Assembly: GCF_022179765.1 (NCBI RefSeq)
Contig: NZ_BPRE01000002.1
Location: 248,001 to 312,000, forward strand
Direction: 5' to 3'
DNA from: Methylorubrum suomiense
Lineage (GTDB): Bacteria > Pseudomonadota > Alphaproteobacteria > Rhizobiales > Beijerinckiaceae
Length of the DNA: 64,000 bases
Of this stretch, positions 47,277-56,859 are shown piece after piece (the stretch's first letter is position 1; each line of letters begins with the position of its first letter). The notes under the pieces are model-generated. The model was not told the origin of the DNA, searched no databases, and saw only the letters and a program-made list of their open reading frames with translations. A program made the translations under genes and the position numbers.

Positions 47277-49133
47277 ATGTTCCTCGATTGGCTCGAGCGC
47301 CGCATCGACCCGTTCGCGCCCTTCGACGAACGACGCATGCCGCCCAACACCGTCCTCGGCTTCGCCGCCTTCTACCTGCGGCCGATCCGCGGCGCGCTGT
47401 TCTTCCTGTTCATCGTCGCCGTGATCGCGGGCAGCATCGAAGCCTCGCTCTATCTCCTGATGCGCTGGTTCATCGATCTGATGAACACCGCGGACCGGGC
47501 GAGCGTCGTCTCCGATCACGCGCTGCCGCTGGCCCTTGCCGGAGGGCTGCTGCTGGTCGTGCGCCCATTCACGATCTGGCTGCACGAGATCGCCTCGAAC
47601 CAGCTCGTGGTGCCGCAATCGACCAACCAAATCCGCTGGCGCACGCATCTCTACACGCTGGGTCACTCGCTCTCGTATTTCCAGGCCGACTTCGCCGGGC
47701 GGCTGGCCAATCGCGTGGTGCAGGTCGGGCCGGCGGTGCGCGAACTCGCGGTCGTGTTCATCGACACGCTCCTCTACGTGGCGATCTACGCGGTGACGGC
47801 GATCGGCCTGTTCTCGTCGATCTCGCCCTGGCTGGCCTTACCGGTGGTGGTGTGGGTCGCGGGCTATGCCGGGCTCACGGCGTGGTTCGTGCCCCGCGCC
47901 CGCACCCGCTCGCACCGCACCGCCGAGACCCGCTCGGCCCTGATCGGCCGCGTGGTCGACAGCTACACCAACATCCAGACCGTGAAGCTCTTCGCCCGAG
48001 ACCGCGAGGAGCGGGCGGCGGTGCGCGACTCGGTCGATACCCACACCAAGGCCTATCTGCACCAGTTCCGCCTCACCACGCTGACGACCAGCCTGCTCGG
48101 CGGATTGAACTCCTTGCTGATCCTTTCCACCGCGACTGCGTGCCTGATGCTCTGGCAGCGGGGCGCGATGACGACCGGCGAGGCCTCCGCCGGTCTCGCC
48201 CTGATCCTGCGCCTGATGGCGATGTCGGGGTGGGTGATGCAGACCGTGCGCGGGGTGTTCGAGAATGTCGGCGTGATCCAGGAAAGCATGCAGACCATCG
48301 CCCGCCCGCACGGGCTGGTCGATGCGCCGGATGCCAAGATGCTGGTTGTCCGCGGCGGCGAGGTCGCCTTCGAGGATGTCGATTTCCACTACGGGCGCGG
48401 CGATGCCAGCATCATCGAGGCGCTCAACTTCCGCATCCGTCCGGGCGAGAAGGTCGGCCTCGTCGGGGTCAGCGGCGCGGGCAAGAGCACCATCGTCTCG
48501 CTCCTCCTGCGTCTGCACGACGTCGAGGGCGGGCGCATTCTCGTCGATGGCCAGGACATTGCCGGCGTCACGCAGGACTCGCTGCGCCAGAGCATCGCCA
48601 TGGTCAGCCAGGATACCTCGCTGCTGCATCGCTCGATCCGGGACAACATCGCCTATGGCCGGCCCGACGCGACGCAGGAGGAGATCGAGGCGGCGGCCCG
48701 CCGGGCGCACGCGCACGACTTCATCCTCGATCTCGTCGACCATAGGGGGCGGCGCGGCTACGAGGCCCATGTCGGCGAGCGGGGCGTGAAGCTGTCCGGC
48801 GGCCAGCGCCAGCGTATCGCCATCGCCCGCGTCATCCTCAAGGATGCGCCGATCCTGATCCTCGACGAGGCGACCAGCGCCCTGGACTCGCAGGTCGAGG
48901 CGGCGATCCAGGAGGCGCTCGACGCGCTGATGGGCGACAAGACGGTGCTCGCCATCGCCCACCGCCTCTCGACCATCGCGGCGCTCGACCGGCTGATCGT
49001 GATCGACCGGGGTCGGATCGTGGAGGAGGGCACCCACGCCGAACTGATCCGCCGCGGCGGCCTCTATGCCGATTTGTGGCGGCGCCAATCCGGTGGCTTT
49101 CTGGGGGACAGGGCGGAGGCGCCGGTCTCGTAG
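47277..49133 (+). CDS. ABC exporter (fused permease and ATPase, MsbA/MDR type)
   Basis: A half-transporter of 618 residues. An N-terminal membrane domain has six helices (about 35-335). The nucleotide-binding domain has Walker A GVSGAGKST (about 395-403), Q-loop MVSQDTSLLHRSIRDNIAYG, signature LSGGQRQRIAIARV, Walker B PILILDEATSALD and the H-loop IAHRLSTI. It acts as a homodimer that exports lipids, peptides or drugs; the substrate is not predictable. It closely follows the type I exporter layout common in alphaproteobacteria. Monocistronic. Confidence 0.92.
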   Translation: MFLDWLERRIDPFAPFDERRMPPNTVLGFAAFYLRPIRGALFFLFIVAVIAGSIEASLYLLMRWFIDLMNTADRASVVSDHALPLALAGGLLLVVRPFTIWLHEIASNQLVVPQSTNQIRWRTHLYTLGHSLSYFQADFAGRLANRVVQVGPAVRELAVVFIDTLLYVAIYAVTAIGLFSSISPWLALPVVVWVAGYAGLTAWFVPRARTRSHRTAETRSALIGRVVDSYTNIQTVKLFARDREERAAVRDSVDTHTKAYLHQFRLTTLTTSLLGGLNSLLILSTATACLMLWQRGAMTTGEASAGLALILRLMAMSGWVMQTVRGVFENVGVIQESMQTIARPHGLVDAPDAKMLVVRGGEVAFEDVDFHYGRGDASIIEALNFRIRPGEKVGLVGVSGAGKSTIVSLLLRLHDVEGGRILVDGQDIAGVTQDSLRQSIAMVSQDTSLLHRSIRDNIAYGRPDATQEEIEAAARRAHAHDFILDLVDHRGRRGYEAHVGERGVKLSGGQRQRIAIARVILKDAPILILDEATSALDSQVEAAIQEALDALMGDKTVLAIAHRLSTIAALDRLIVIDRGRIVEEGTHAELIRRGGLYADLWRRQSGGFLGDRAEAPVS

Positions 49134-49340
49134 GCACCATTCCGAAGGGAGTGCCCTTATTCGGCGAGCGTTTCGCCACGAGGGCACGCACAGACCCCTG
49201 CAAAAGAGGGAGCCGGTTGGCGTCGACACTCCTCCGTAATCCCCTCGCAGACATTCGCGCCGCCTCACGGGGTCCATTGGCAGGGGGTGACGTGCGAGGG
49301 CGGCCCGCCCGGCTCCGACAGGTTTGAAGGAACAGCGACC

Positions 49341-50738
49341 GTGATCCGCCCGAGCGGACTTGCCGAGACGGCCTCACCTCCGCAGCCGGCCTCGCCCTGG
49401 TGGGACGAAGTGCGGGCGACCTTGCGCCTGTCCGCACCGCTCGTCCTCATCAACCTCGCTCAGCACGGGCTCGTCGCCTCGAATGCAGTGCTGCTGGGGC
49501 GCCTGGGCGCCGAGCCGGTCGCCGCCGGCGCCCTGGCGACCAGCCTCTACCTGCTTCTCTTCATCGGTGGGATCGGGCTCACCTCCGCGGTGGCACCCCT
49601 GGTGGCGGAAGCGGCGGGCAGCGGCCGCGCCGGCGGGGAGGGCGCCGTGCGCCGCATCGTCCGGGCCGGTCTGTGGTTGGGCTTCCTCCTCGGGGCGGCC
49701 TTGATGCCCCTTCTGTGGCACATGGAGGCGCTGCTGGCGCCGCTCGGCCAGGATCCGTCGGTTTTGCGCGATGCCGGCACCTATATGCGGGTGTTGCAAT
49801 GGTGGATGCTGCCCGCGCTCGCCTTCATGGTCTTGAAGGGTACACTCGCCGCGCTCCAGCGGCCCGCCGCTCCCCTCGTTGTGAGCGTCGGCGCTCTACC
49901 GCTCAACATCGCCCTCGGCGCGTTCTTCGCCTTCGGACTGCCGAAACTCGGCATCGTCGGCGTGGCACTCGGCACGGTTCTCACCGAATGCTTGGCGCTC
50001 GTCGGTCTGGTGATCGTCATCGGACGCGATCCGGTGCTGCGCCGTCATCGCTTCTTCACTAGTCTCTGGCGCTTCGACGCCGAGACGCTTGTTCGGATCC
50101 TGAGGGTCGGCGCGCCGATGGGCGTCGCGGGTGTCGCGGAGGCCGGCCTGTTCGAGGCGGCGACGGTGGCGATGGGCACCTTCGGGACCGTGCCGCTCGC
50201 CGCCCACGCGGTCACGCTTCAGATTGCTGCGACCTGTTTCATGGTCCCCAACGGCATCGGGCAGGCCGCGACGGTGCGCGTCGGGCGCGCACTCGGCGCA
50301 AGGGACACCGCCGGATTGAGACGGGCCGGTGCCGTGGCGATCGGGCTCGGCTTCACCTTCATGGCGGCCTGCGCCGTCCTCCAGCTCGCCGCGCCACGCT
50401 CGCTGATCGGCCTGTTCCTCGACGCGGAGGCTCCCGGTGCCGCCGACGTGCTGCCGGTCGCTGTCGGGTTCCTTGCCTTCTCGGCGCTGTTCGCGATGTC
50501 GGACGGTGTGCAATCGGTGGCGCTGGGCGCGCTACGCGGCCTGCAGGACACCGCCGTGCCGATGGTCATCGCCCTCACGGGCTATTGGGGCATCGGTGTG
50601 CCCCTCGGGGCAGCCCTCGCCTGGGGAGCCGGATGGGGCGGGCAAGGCATCTGGGCCGGATTCTGCGCCGGACTGCTCACCGTCTCGATCCTGCTCGTGA
50701 CCCGCTGGCTGCGGTTGAGCGCGCGACCCCGCGTCTGA
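49341..50738 (+). CDS. MATE-family multidrug/toxin efflux transporter
   Basis: A 465-residue membrane protein with about 12 helices. It is a NorM/DinF-like Na+ or H+ antiporter of the MATE family. LRLSAPLVLINLAQHGLVASNAVLLGRLGAEPVAAGALATSLYLLLFIGGIGLTSAVAPLVAEAAGSG is the conserved first repeat, and VPNGIGQAATVRVGRALGARD with SDGVQSVALGALRGLQDTAVPMVIALTGYWGIGVPLGAALAW forms the second. I chose the GTG at 49341 with GAAGGA upstream; the frame opens earlier (49287). The substrate is unknown. Confidence 0.9.
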   Translation: MIRPSGLAETASPPQPASPWWDEVRATLRLSAPLVLINLAQHGLVASNAVLLGRLGAEPVAAGALATSLYLLLFIGGIGLTSAVAPLVAEAAGSGRAGGEGAVRRIVRAGLWLGFLLGAALMPLLWHMEALLAPLGQDPSVLRDAGTYMRVLQWWMLPALAFMVLKGTLAALQRPAAPLVVSVGALPLNIALGAFFAFGLPKLGIVGVALGTVLTECLALVGLVIVIGRDPVLRRHRFFTSLWRFDAETLVRILRVGAPMGVAGVAEAGLFEAATVAMGTFGTVPLAAHAVTLQIAATCFMVPNGIGQAATVRVGRALGARDTAGLRRAGAVAIGLGFTFMAACAVLQLAAPRSLIGLFLDAEAPGAADVLPVAVGFLAFSALFAMSDGVQSVALGALRGLQDTAVPMVIALTGYWGIGVPLGAALAWGAGWGGQGIWAGFCAGLLTVSILLVTRWLRLSARPRV

Positions 50739-50821
50739 ACCGCGCAGCATCTGCGCGCGCGGAACCGGGCCGGTGCCATCCGGTTCCGAACCGGACCCAT
50801 TTCTGACAGCGGCAGGACGCG

Positions 50822-51169
50822 ATGGCGGGCAAGGACGATCACGCAGAAATCTGGACGGAGTTCAAGGAAGCCGTGAACATGACGGCCTCGTCCCTGGAGA
50901 AGTTTCTGGAAAGCGACGAGAGCCAATCCGTCGGCCAGAAGAAGGGGGGCGGCGAGGCAACCGGCCACAAAGAGGGAAGGCGGATCGTCGAGATCCTTCA
51001 CAAGAAGAAGGCCGATCTCTCCGATGACGACTATTCTCATATGAAGAAGGTCGTCGGCTATATCCACCGCCACCTGAAACAGGGCGGGCCGGACGAGAAG
51101 GAAAAGGTCAAGGACTCGCCCTGGCGTCTGTCGCTGATGAATTGGGGTCACGATCCGCTGAAGGATTGA
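50822..51169 (+). CDS. DUF3140 protein (115 aa)
   Basis: A hydrophilic 115-residue protein matching DUF3140: IWTEFKEAVNMTASSLEKFLESDESQSVGQKKGGGEATGHKEGRRIVEILHKKKADLSDDDYSHMKKVVGYIHRHLKQGG, ending with a DSPWRLSLMNWGHDPLK tail. The family is sometimes annotated as DNA-binding; the function is not established. It is lysine-rich. It follows the MATE gene by 83 bp and may be co-transcribed. Confidence 0.85.
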   Translation: MAGKDDHAEIWTEFKEAVNMTASSLEKFLESDESQSVGQKKGGGEATGHKEGRRIVEILHKKKADLSDDDYSHMKKVVGYIHRHLKQGGPDEKEKVKDSPWRLSLMNWGHDPLKD

Positions 51170-51416
51170 TGGCGGTCATCGAACGCTGCGCCGGAGGCAC
51201 GGCGTTGCGTTCCGACTGATCGCGGTCTTGAGCGGCGGCCTTGCCCCGTTCGTCGGTCGTTTCCCCCCATGACGGCATCCGAGACAAGCGGATGCCGCTT
51301 CCGTGCAAGGCGGATGCGCCATCGGCGGGCAAGCTTGCCGCGTCTTTGCGTTGCTCGGCCTTGCCTCGGAGGACCGGCGCGCTCACAGCTTCGCCGATCT
51401 GAGGAGGCGTTCCGAC

Positions 51417-52001
51417 ATGTCCTTCTCCCGACTATCGGCCGAGAGGCGCCCGTCCATGATCTCACCCGAGCCCGCGATCGATGCGGCGGCCTATCGCGAG
51501 GCGATGGCACAGGTCGCGAGCGCGGTGCATCTCGTGACCAGCGATGGACCGGGCGGGAGGTCCGGTTTCACGGCGACGGCCGTGTGCAGTGTGAGCGACG
51601 CGCCCCCGACCCTCTTGGTGTGTCTCAACCGGTCCGCTTCCGCCTATCCGGTGTTTCAGGCGAATGACAGCTTGTGCGTCAACACGCTGGCGGCATCGCA
51701 GCAACCCCTGGCCGAAGCCTTCGGCGGCGCCCTGCCGCGCTCGGAGCGGTTCTCCGTCGCGCGCTGGGATCGCCTCGTTACAGGCGCGCCAGTGCTGTCA
51801 GGAGCGCTCGCCGCCTTCGATTGCCGCATCGCCGATCGCTCGATCGTCGGCACCCACGAAATCCTGATCTGCGAGGTCGTCGCCTTGACGATCGCGCCGG
51901 CCCACGATGAGCCGGACGGCAGCCTGCTCTATGCCGGACGACGCTATCGCATCATGCCGCCGGCAGCGGACGCGGACGATGTCACCCCGGGGCGGGCGTG
52001 A
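51417..52001 (+). CDS. Flavin reductase (RutF/HpaC-like)
   Basis: A 194-residue flavin-reductase-domain protein from the ATG at 51417, which has GAGGAGG nine bases upstream. The core [75 protein letters not shown] and the end [13 protein letters not shown] resemble RutF, the NADH:FMN reductase that supplies reduced flavin to RutA. No rut genes or monooxygenase lie nearby, so the partner here is unknown. Confidence 0.85.
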   Translation: MSFSRLSAERRPSMISPEPAIDAAAYREAMAQVASAVHLVTSDGPGGRSGFTATAVCSVSDAPPTLLVCLNRSASAYPVFQANDSLCVNTLAASQQPLAEAFGGALPRSERFSVARWDRLVTGAPVLSGALAAFDCRIADRSIVGTHEILICEVVALTIAPAHDEPDGSLLYAGRRYRIMPPAADADDVTPGRA

Positions 52002-52131
52002 GGAACGGTCTCGAGGCGGTGTTTCCCGTGGACGGCGCGCCGGTTCGGGGTTAATTTTTCGGTCGCTTCATCGCAGGACCATAGGGCCGTCACCGACGGA
52101 TTCCGTTCTTCCGCCAGTCAGGGGCGTGTCC

Positions 52132-52893
52132 ATGTCGATCGGCCGCCTCACACGACTCGCCGTCTTCGGCTTTGTGCTGACCTGCGGACCGAGCTGGGCC
52201 CAAGAGCCGGCTGGCGGCGAGGCCTCGAGCTGGACCGACCCACCGGCTCGTACAGCACCGTCGGAGCCCGCCAGGACATCGGCCCCCTCGCCGGAGCCGC
52301 CGCGGAGCGAGCCTCGACAAGCCGAGCAGCGCCAGACTGCACCGGTCCGCGCCAATCCTGTTCCGTCCAAGGCCGACCCGGCAATCTCGGAGAGGGCGAC
52401 ACCGCCGGCCGAGCCGACAGCGGCCGAACTGCGCCAGGACGCGATCCGCCGTGCGGTGGCACGCTCGACCGCGCAACGCGAAGCCGAGGCGGCGGCCAGG
52501 GACGCGAGAGCCGCCCGCGTTGCACGACGCAGCGTCGTCGAGCGTGCGGAACCGAAGCGGCGTTCGGCCGAGCCATCGCAGCGTTTCAGCGATCGGTTGG
52601 CCCCGCGCCCATACGAGCGTCGGACTTCGTTCGCCCGGAGCATGCGCCGTCCCGTTTACGGCTACGCCGATCCCGTGCCGTATGATCCCGGCTATGGGCG
52701 TTCCGAGGGCAGGGCCGCGATGCGGTCTTCGCCAATCTGGCAGGGCGAAGGAGAATTCGATGACAGGGCGCGCCGCCTCGCCCAGGCTCGGTCGGCGGGC
52801 TACCTCGTCATGCGCTCGCGGAGTTACGCTTATCCGGACGGCACCGTGGTCCGCCGGCTCGCGCCGATCGACGGCGACGATTTCGACGATTGA
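52132..52893 (+). CDS. Secreted Arg/Ala/Pro-rich hypothetical protein
   Basis: A 253-residue protein from the ATG at 52132. The signal peptide is MSIGRLTRLAVFGFVLTCGPSWA-Q. A long disordered Pro/Ala/Ser/Glu region (about 25-110) and an Ala/Arg helix rich in RAARVARR follow. The C-terminus is compact (RSAGYLVMRSRSYAYPDGTVVRRLAPIDGDDFDD). The composition suggests an envelope or periplasmic linker protein. No family recognised; the open frame upstream of 52132 is not a credible extension. Confidence 0.6.
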   Translation: MSIGRLTRLAVFGFVLTCGPSWAQEPAGGEASSWTDPPARTAPSEPARTSAPSPEPPRSEPRQAEQRQTAPVRANPVPSKADPAISERATPPAEPTAAELRQDAIRRAVARSTAQREAEAAARDARAARVARRSVVERAEPKRRSAEPSQRFSDRLAPRPYERRTSFARSMRRPVYGYADPVPYDPGYGRSEGRAAMRSSPIWQGEGEFDDRARRLAQARSAGYLVMRSRSYAYPDGTVVRRLAPIDGDDFDD

Positions 52894-52964
52894 TACCGAA
52901 TGGTCGCCCTACGAGGCGTTCCGGATTCTAGATCCTGAACGATACGCTCGAGGTTTCGCGCACG

Positions 52965-52996
52965 AAAAAGGGTGCCGCGAGAGGACGCAGCACCCT
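52965..52996 (-). terminator. Intrinsic terminator of the GcrA-like gene
   Basis: AGGGTGC (52969-52975) / GCACCCT (52990-52996), preceded on the plus strand by GAAAA. On the minus strand it is a 7-bp stem followed by TTTTCG, a standard intrinsic terminator about 40 bp after the stop at 53038. Confidence 0.7.
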
Positions 52997-53037
52997 GGAT
53001 TGTTATTCGGGTCGTCAGATCGCGCCGTGACGGATCT

Positions 53038-53271
53038 TCAGCGGATACGGCCCGGCCGGCTCGGCTCGAACACGATGCGGCGGTGATAGGCGCACCAGCT
53101 CTTGCCGTCGGCCACCGGCGCGCCGCAGCACACCGCTTGGTCGCTCGGCTCGCCGATGATGAACTTGCAGACGAAGGCGCCGGACTGCGCGAAGGGCACC
53201 CGGAACTCGGCCGAGGGCTCCGCAATCGGATTGGCCTCGCCGACCTGCGGCAGGCGGAAGAGTTGGTTCAT
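53038..53271 (-). CDS. GcrA C-terminal-domain protein without the DNA-binding half
   Basis: A 77-residue protein with the pattern CKFIIGEPSDQAVCCGAPVADGKSWCAYHRRIVFEP (from Cys35), the signature of the C-terminal end of GcrA, the alphaproteobacterial cell-cycle transcription regulator that works with sigma70. Cys35, Cys49, Cys60 and His63 are spaced as for a zinc-type site. The N-terminal helix-turn-helix of GcrA is absent; residues 1-30 are unrelated. It could titrate RNA polymerase or act as an accessory factor. It has its own terminator at 52965-52996. Confidence 0.75.
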   Translation of the reverse strand: MNQLFRLPQVGEANPIAEPSAEFRVPFAQSGAFVCKFIIGEPSDQAVCCGAPVADGKSWCAYHRRIVFEPSRPGRIR

Positions 53272-53631
53272 CGGTTCGACACTCGAAATTTCAGTCTCGC
53301 TGACGTCGGTGCGAGGGCGGGGCGGTGCCCGCGGGAGGGGAAGATCAGGTCCGACCCGGCTTTTCCGCTACACCGGGGCCCGCAGGCCATGGGCCGGGAC
53401 CGCGCAATCGCGGAGGAAGCGAAGAATCAGGTCGGCCGTTGATCGATCGTAAGTAATCCGCTTTGCGCAACAGGCAAGCCCCGCGTCAGTCGCAGGCCCC
53501 CTGCACACAGAGCAAATGTCGAAAACCACGCCTTTTAACGATCATGGAGTGATGGCCAGCAGGCCCGTTTCCTTGTGACCCTGAGAGTGCAATGGTGTCG
53601 GCTCTCCCTAGAACAAGGTCACCGGCTCGGT
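53272..53631. other. Intergenic region between GcrA-like gene and epimerase gene
   Basis: A 360-bp divergent region. It has no gene I would call; the frames here are Arg-rich shadows. A modestly A/T-rich patch near 53510-53560 (GAGCAAATGTCGAAAACC) may hold the epimerase promoter. Nothing else stands out. Confidence 0.35.
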
Positions 53632-54645
53632 ATGCACGCTCTCATCACCGGCTCGGCAGGCTTCATCGGTCACGCTCTCAGCCGTCGCTTGCTGGCCCAG
53701 GGGCATCGCGTGACCGGCTTCGACGCCATGTCGGATTACTACGACGTCGAACTGAAGCGAGCCCGCCACCGCGATCTCGCGCAATACTCGGGCTTCACCG
53801 CGGTCGAGGCGCGGCTCGAGACGCCGGGTGCGGTGCGCGATGTGATGGAAGCGGCCAAGCCCGACATCGTGTTCCACCTCGCTGCGCAGGCGGGCGTCCG
53901 CTACAGCCTCGTCAATCCACAGGCCTATGTCGACGCCAATCTCGTCGGTGTCGCCAATATCCTCGAAGCGGTGCGGGCGCATCCGGTGCGGCACCTGATG
54001 CTGGCATCGACCAGTTCGGCCTATGGCGGCAATATCAGCCTTCCCTTCCGCGAAACCGACCGTGCCGTCACGCCCCTGACGTTGTACGCCGCGTCGAAGA
54101 TCGCGGGGGAGGCCATGGCGCATTCCTACGCACATCTCTTCTCGGTGCCGACCACGGCGTTCCGGTTCTTCACGGTCTACGGACCCTGGGGGCGGCCGGA
54201 CATGGCGCTGTTCTTGTTTACCCGTAAGATTTTGTCGGGGGAGCCGATCGAAGTCTTCGGCGAGGGGGCGGCCGAGCGCGACTTCACCTATATCGACGAT
54301 CTGGTCGATGCCATCGTGCGGCTCTCGGATCATCCCCCGCCGCTCCCGTCCGAAGGCGGGCCGGTCTCGGACGCCGATACGCTCAGCAACGTGGCGCCCT
54401 ACCGCCTGGTGAACATCGGCGGCGGTCGTCCGGTGCGGCTCGATGCGATGATCGGTGCTCTGGAGGCCGCCTTAGGTCGGGAGGCTTTACGGATCCTCAA
54501 GCCCCTCCCGCCGGGCGATGTCATTCGCACCCATGCCAGCACCGCCCTGCTCGATGCGCTGATCGGTAAGGTTCCGGAAACTCCGTTGGAGGTCGGTATT
54601 CCGGCTTTCGTCGAGTGGTATCGCTCTTACTACCCCGACGCATGA
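53632..54645 (+). CDS. UDP-glucuronate 4-epimerase (NAD-dependent epimerase)
   Basis: Short-chain dehydrogenase/reductase-type epimerase of 337 residues from the ATG at 53632. It has the NAD motif ITGSAGFIGHALSRRLLAQGHRVTGFDAMSDYYDVELKRAR, HLAAQAGVRYSLVNPQAYVDANLVGVANILEAV, the Ser/Tyr/Lys triad STSSAYGG...YAASK, and PWGRPDMALFLFTRKILSGEPIEVFGEG, which fit UDP-glucuronate 4-epimerases (UDP-GlcA to UDP-GalA). UDP-glucose dehydrogenase is the next gene on the same strand (194 bp), giving the two steps from UDP-glucose. These feed surface polysaccharide synthesis. Confidence 0.88.
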   Translation: MHALITGSAGFIGHALSRRLLAQGHRVTGFDAMSDYYDVELKRARHRDLAQYSGFTAVEARLETPGAVRDVMEAAKPDIVFHLAAQAGVRYSLVNPQAYVDANLVGVANILEAVRAHPVRHLMLASTSSAYGGNISLPFRETDRAVTPLTLYAASKIAGEAMAHSYAHLFSVPTTAFRFFTVYGPWGRPDMALFLFTRKILSGEPIEVFGEGAAERDFTYIDDLVDAIVRLSDHPPPLPSEGGPVSDADTLSNVAPYRLVNIGGGRPVRLDAMIGALEAALGREALRILKPLPPGDVIRTHASTALLDALIGKVPETPLEVGIPAFVEWYRSYYPDA

Positions 54646-54839
54646 TCGGGATTCGATCTTGTTGCGCTCCTATTGATGTGGAGTTCCGGTTCGGAAACCC
54701 CGGTATACGTAGAACGGTGTTCGCATGTGCGAAAAGTGTTTGATAGAACGGTCTGACTCGAGACGTCACTGATCGCACCCGGCTGCGGTCGGCTCAGGGC
54801 CCGTCACGGGCTCGACGGACACGCCAGAGAGGGTATTCG

Positions 54840-56156
54840 ATGCGGATTGCGATGATTGGTTCAGGCTATGTCGGCCTGGTGTCGGGTGCCTGCTTCGCCG
54901 ATTTCGGCCATGACGTGGTGTGCGTCGACAACGATCCGAAGAAGATCGAAGCTCTGGAAGCCGGCCGTATGCCGATCTACGAGCCGGGTCTGGAAGCCTT
55001 GGTGGCCGACAATGTGCGCCAGAAGCGCCTCTCCTTCACCACCGATCTCAAGCCCGCCGTCGCGGGCGCGGACGCCGTTTTCATCGCGGTCGGCACGCCC
55101 TCGCGCCGTGGTGATGGCTTCGCCGATCTTTCCTACGTCTACGCCGCCGCCCGCGAAATCGCCCAAGCGGTGACCGGCTACACGGTCGTGGTGACCAAAT
55201 CCACGGTGCCGGTTGGCACCGGTGATGAAGTCGAGCGCATCATCCGCGAAGCCCGGCCCGACGCCGAAGTGGGGGTTGCCTCCAACCCCGAATTCCTGCG
55301 CGAGGGCGCCGCCATCGGCGACTTCAAGCGTCCCGACCGCATCGTCATCGGCGCCGAGGATGAGCGCGCGGCCGCCGTCATGCAGGAGGTCTACCGCCCG
55401 CTCTATCTCAATGCCGCGCCGATCATCGTCACGGGCCGCCGCACGGCGGAACTGACCAAGTACGCCGCCAACGCATTCCTGGCGACCAAGATCACCTTCA
55501 TCAACGAGATCGCGGATCTCTGCGAGCGGGTCGGCGCGAATGTTCAGGAGGTCGCGCGCGGTATCGGCCTCGATAACCGCATCGGCTCGAAGTTCCTGCA
55601 TGCAGGCCCCGGCTACGGTGGCTCCTGCTTCCCCAAGGACACGCTCGCCCTGGTTAAGACGGCTCAGGATTACGCGACGCCGATCCGGATCGTGGAAACG
55701 GTGGTCTCGGTCAACGATCAGCGCAAGCGCGCCATGGCGCGCAAGGTCGTGGCGGCGGCGGGAGGCTCGGTACGCGGCAAGACCGTGGCCTTGCTCGGCC
55801 TGACGTTCAAGCCGGACACGGACGACATGCGCGATGCGCCGTCGCTCTCGATCATCGCCGGACTACAGGATGGGGGCGCCAAAGTGGTGGCCTACGATCC
55901 CGAGGGTATCGAACAGGCGCGTCCGCTTCTCGAAGGCGTGACCTATGCCGACGACGCTTATAGCTGCGCCTCCGGCGCCGACATCCTGGTCATCGTGACG
56001 GAGTGGAGCGCGTTCCGCGCCCTCGACCTGCCGCGTCTGAAGACCCTGATGAACGCCCCCGTGCTCGTCGATCTGCGCAATGTCTACTCGCCGACCGACG
56101 CCGTGAAGCACGGTTTCCAATATGTGGGCATCGGCACCACACCGTCCAACGGCTGA
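54840..56156 (+). CDS. ugd: UDP-glucose 6-dehydrogenase
   Basis: Oxidises UDP-glucose to UDP-glucuronate with two NAD+. At 438 residues it is normal length. The N-terminal NAD domain is MRIAMIGSGYVGLVSGACFADFGHDVVCVDNDPKKI, then TVPVGTGDEVERIIREA, NPEFLREGAAIGDFKRPDRIVIG and the catalytic GYGGSCFPKDTLAL with the active-site Cys. The C-terminal domain has KTVALLGLTFKPDTDDMRDAPSLSII. It pairs with the preceding epimerase. A hairpin lies just after the stop. Confidence 0.96.
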   Translation: MRIAMIGSGYVGLVSGACFADFGHDVVCVDNDPKKIEALEAGRMPIYEPGLEALVADNVRQKRLSFTTDLKPAVAGADAVFIAVGTPSRRGDGFADLSYVYAAAREIAQAVTGYTVVVTKSTVPVGTGDEVERIIREARPDAEVGVASNPEFLREGAAIGDFKRPDRIVIGAEDERAAAVMQEVYRPLYLNAAPIIVTGRRTAELTKYAANAFLATKITFINEIADLCERVGANVQEVARGIGLDNRIGSKFLHAGPGYGGSCFPKDTLALVKTAQDYATPIRIVETVVSVNDQRKRAMARKVVAAAGGSVRGKTVALLGLTFKPDTDDMRDAPSLSIIAGLQDGGAKVVAYDPEGIEQARPLLEGVTYADDAYSCASGADILVIVTEWSAFRALDLPRLKTLMNAPVLVDLRNVYSPTDAVKHGFQYVGIGTTPSNG

Positions 56157-56166
56157 TGTGATTCCC

Positions 56167-56187
56167 GTCCCGGATCGGATCCGGGGC
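56167..56187. terminator. Hairpin between convergent ugd and VanZ-like genes
   Basis: CCCGGAT (56169-56175) / ATCCGGG (56179-56185) with a 3-nt loop, extendable by two pairs including one G-T. It sits between two convergent stops 44 bp apart. Confidence 0.5.
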
Positions 56188-56200
56188 GGGACCTTCGCTG

Positions 56201-56545
56201 TCAGCGGGCGGTTCGGCGAGACAGCATGGTATAGAGCACTTGGGCGGCGATCACGCCCAGCACCGCCGCGGTCCCCTTGACCGAGAAATCGAACATCCTT
56301 CCGTGCCGACTCACGGTGAGGCCCTGCGCGATTTCGAGAAGTCCCGCCATGGCGACGCTTCCCACCATCGCCAGCAACCAACGGCGGGGATAGGACGTGG
56401 CGAGCAGGAAGCCGAACAAGGCATAGGCGATCGCACGCTCGAGATGCGGCGAGGCGATGACCGGGCGTGCCTCGATCGGCGAGAGCGTCACGAAAACGAG
56501 GATCGCCGCGACGGTCCAGGCTGCGAAGCGTACGAGGATCAGCAT
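56201..56545 (-). CDS. VanZ-like small membrane protein
   Basis: A 114-residue membrane protein from the ATG at 56545; the frame extends upstream without family sequence. It has three to four hydrophobic helices (ILVRFAAWTVAAILVFVTLSP, ERAIAYALFGFLLATSYP, LLAMVGSVAMAGLLEIAQGL, and the last). The motif E-x-x-Q-G-L-T-V-x-R-H-G-R-x-x-D-F matches the VanZ-family signature. The biochemical function in alphaproteobacteria is unknown. It is beside sugar-nucleotide genes, so an envelope role is possible. Confidence 0.75.
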   Translation of the reverse strand: MLILVRFAAWTVAAILVFVTLSPIEARPVIASPHLERAIAYALFGFLLATSYPRRWLLAMVGSVAMAGLLEIAQGLTVSRHGRMFDFSVKGTAAVLGVIAAQVLYTMLSRRTAR

Positions 56546-56859
56546 CGCTTTGTCGTCGCCCAGCCATGGCACGACGGTCAAGCTCCGTTTCCGGATAGGC
56601 TGACGCGCCGCGAATGCACACCTCGCCGTATTGATCCGGCGGCCCAATGCGGCCTCCAAATCTGAGGATGCACAATCTTCGCAAAAATTGTCGTCTGAAA
56701 CGCTGATCGATTTGTGGCGGACATACCCAATTTGGAGGATGCATCGTCGCAGCCCGCGATGCCTCTTGTTCCTATCGTTCAAGTTGCCACAGCGCGGCAT
56801 CCGCTGAACGGCCACGGACGCATTGGGTTCGTGGCGGACGATGACGAGGGGGACAGATA
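56546..56859. other. Intergenic region between VanZ-like gene and small basic protein gene
   Basis: About 310 bp. A moderately A/T-rich core (CACAATCTTCGCAAAAATTG near 56668-56687) suggests promoters for the divergent genes. GAGGATGCA occurs twice (56655-56663 and 56732-56740), a weak direct repeat. No gene called. Confidence 0.35.
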
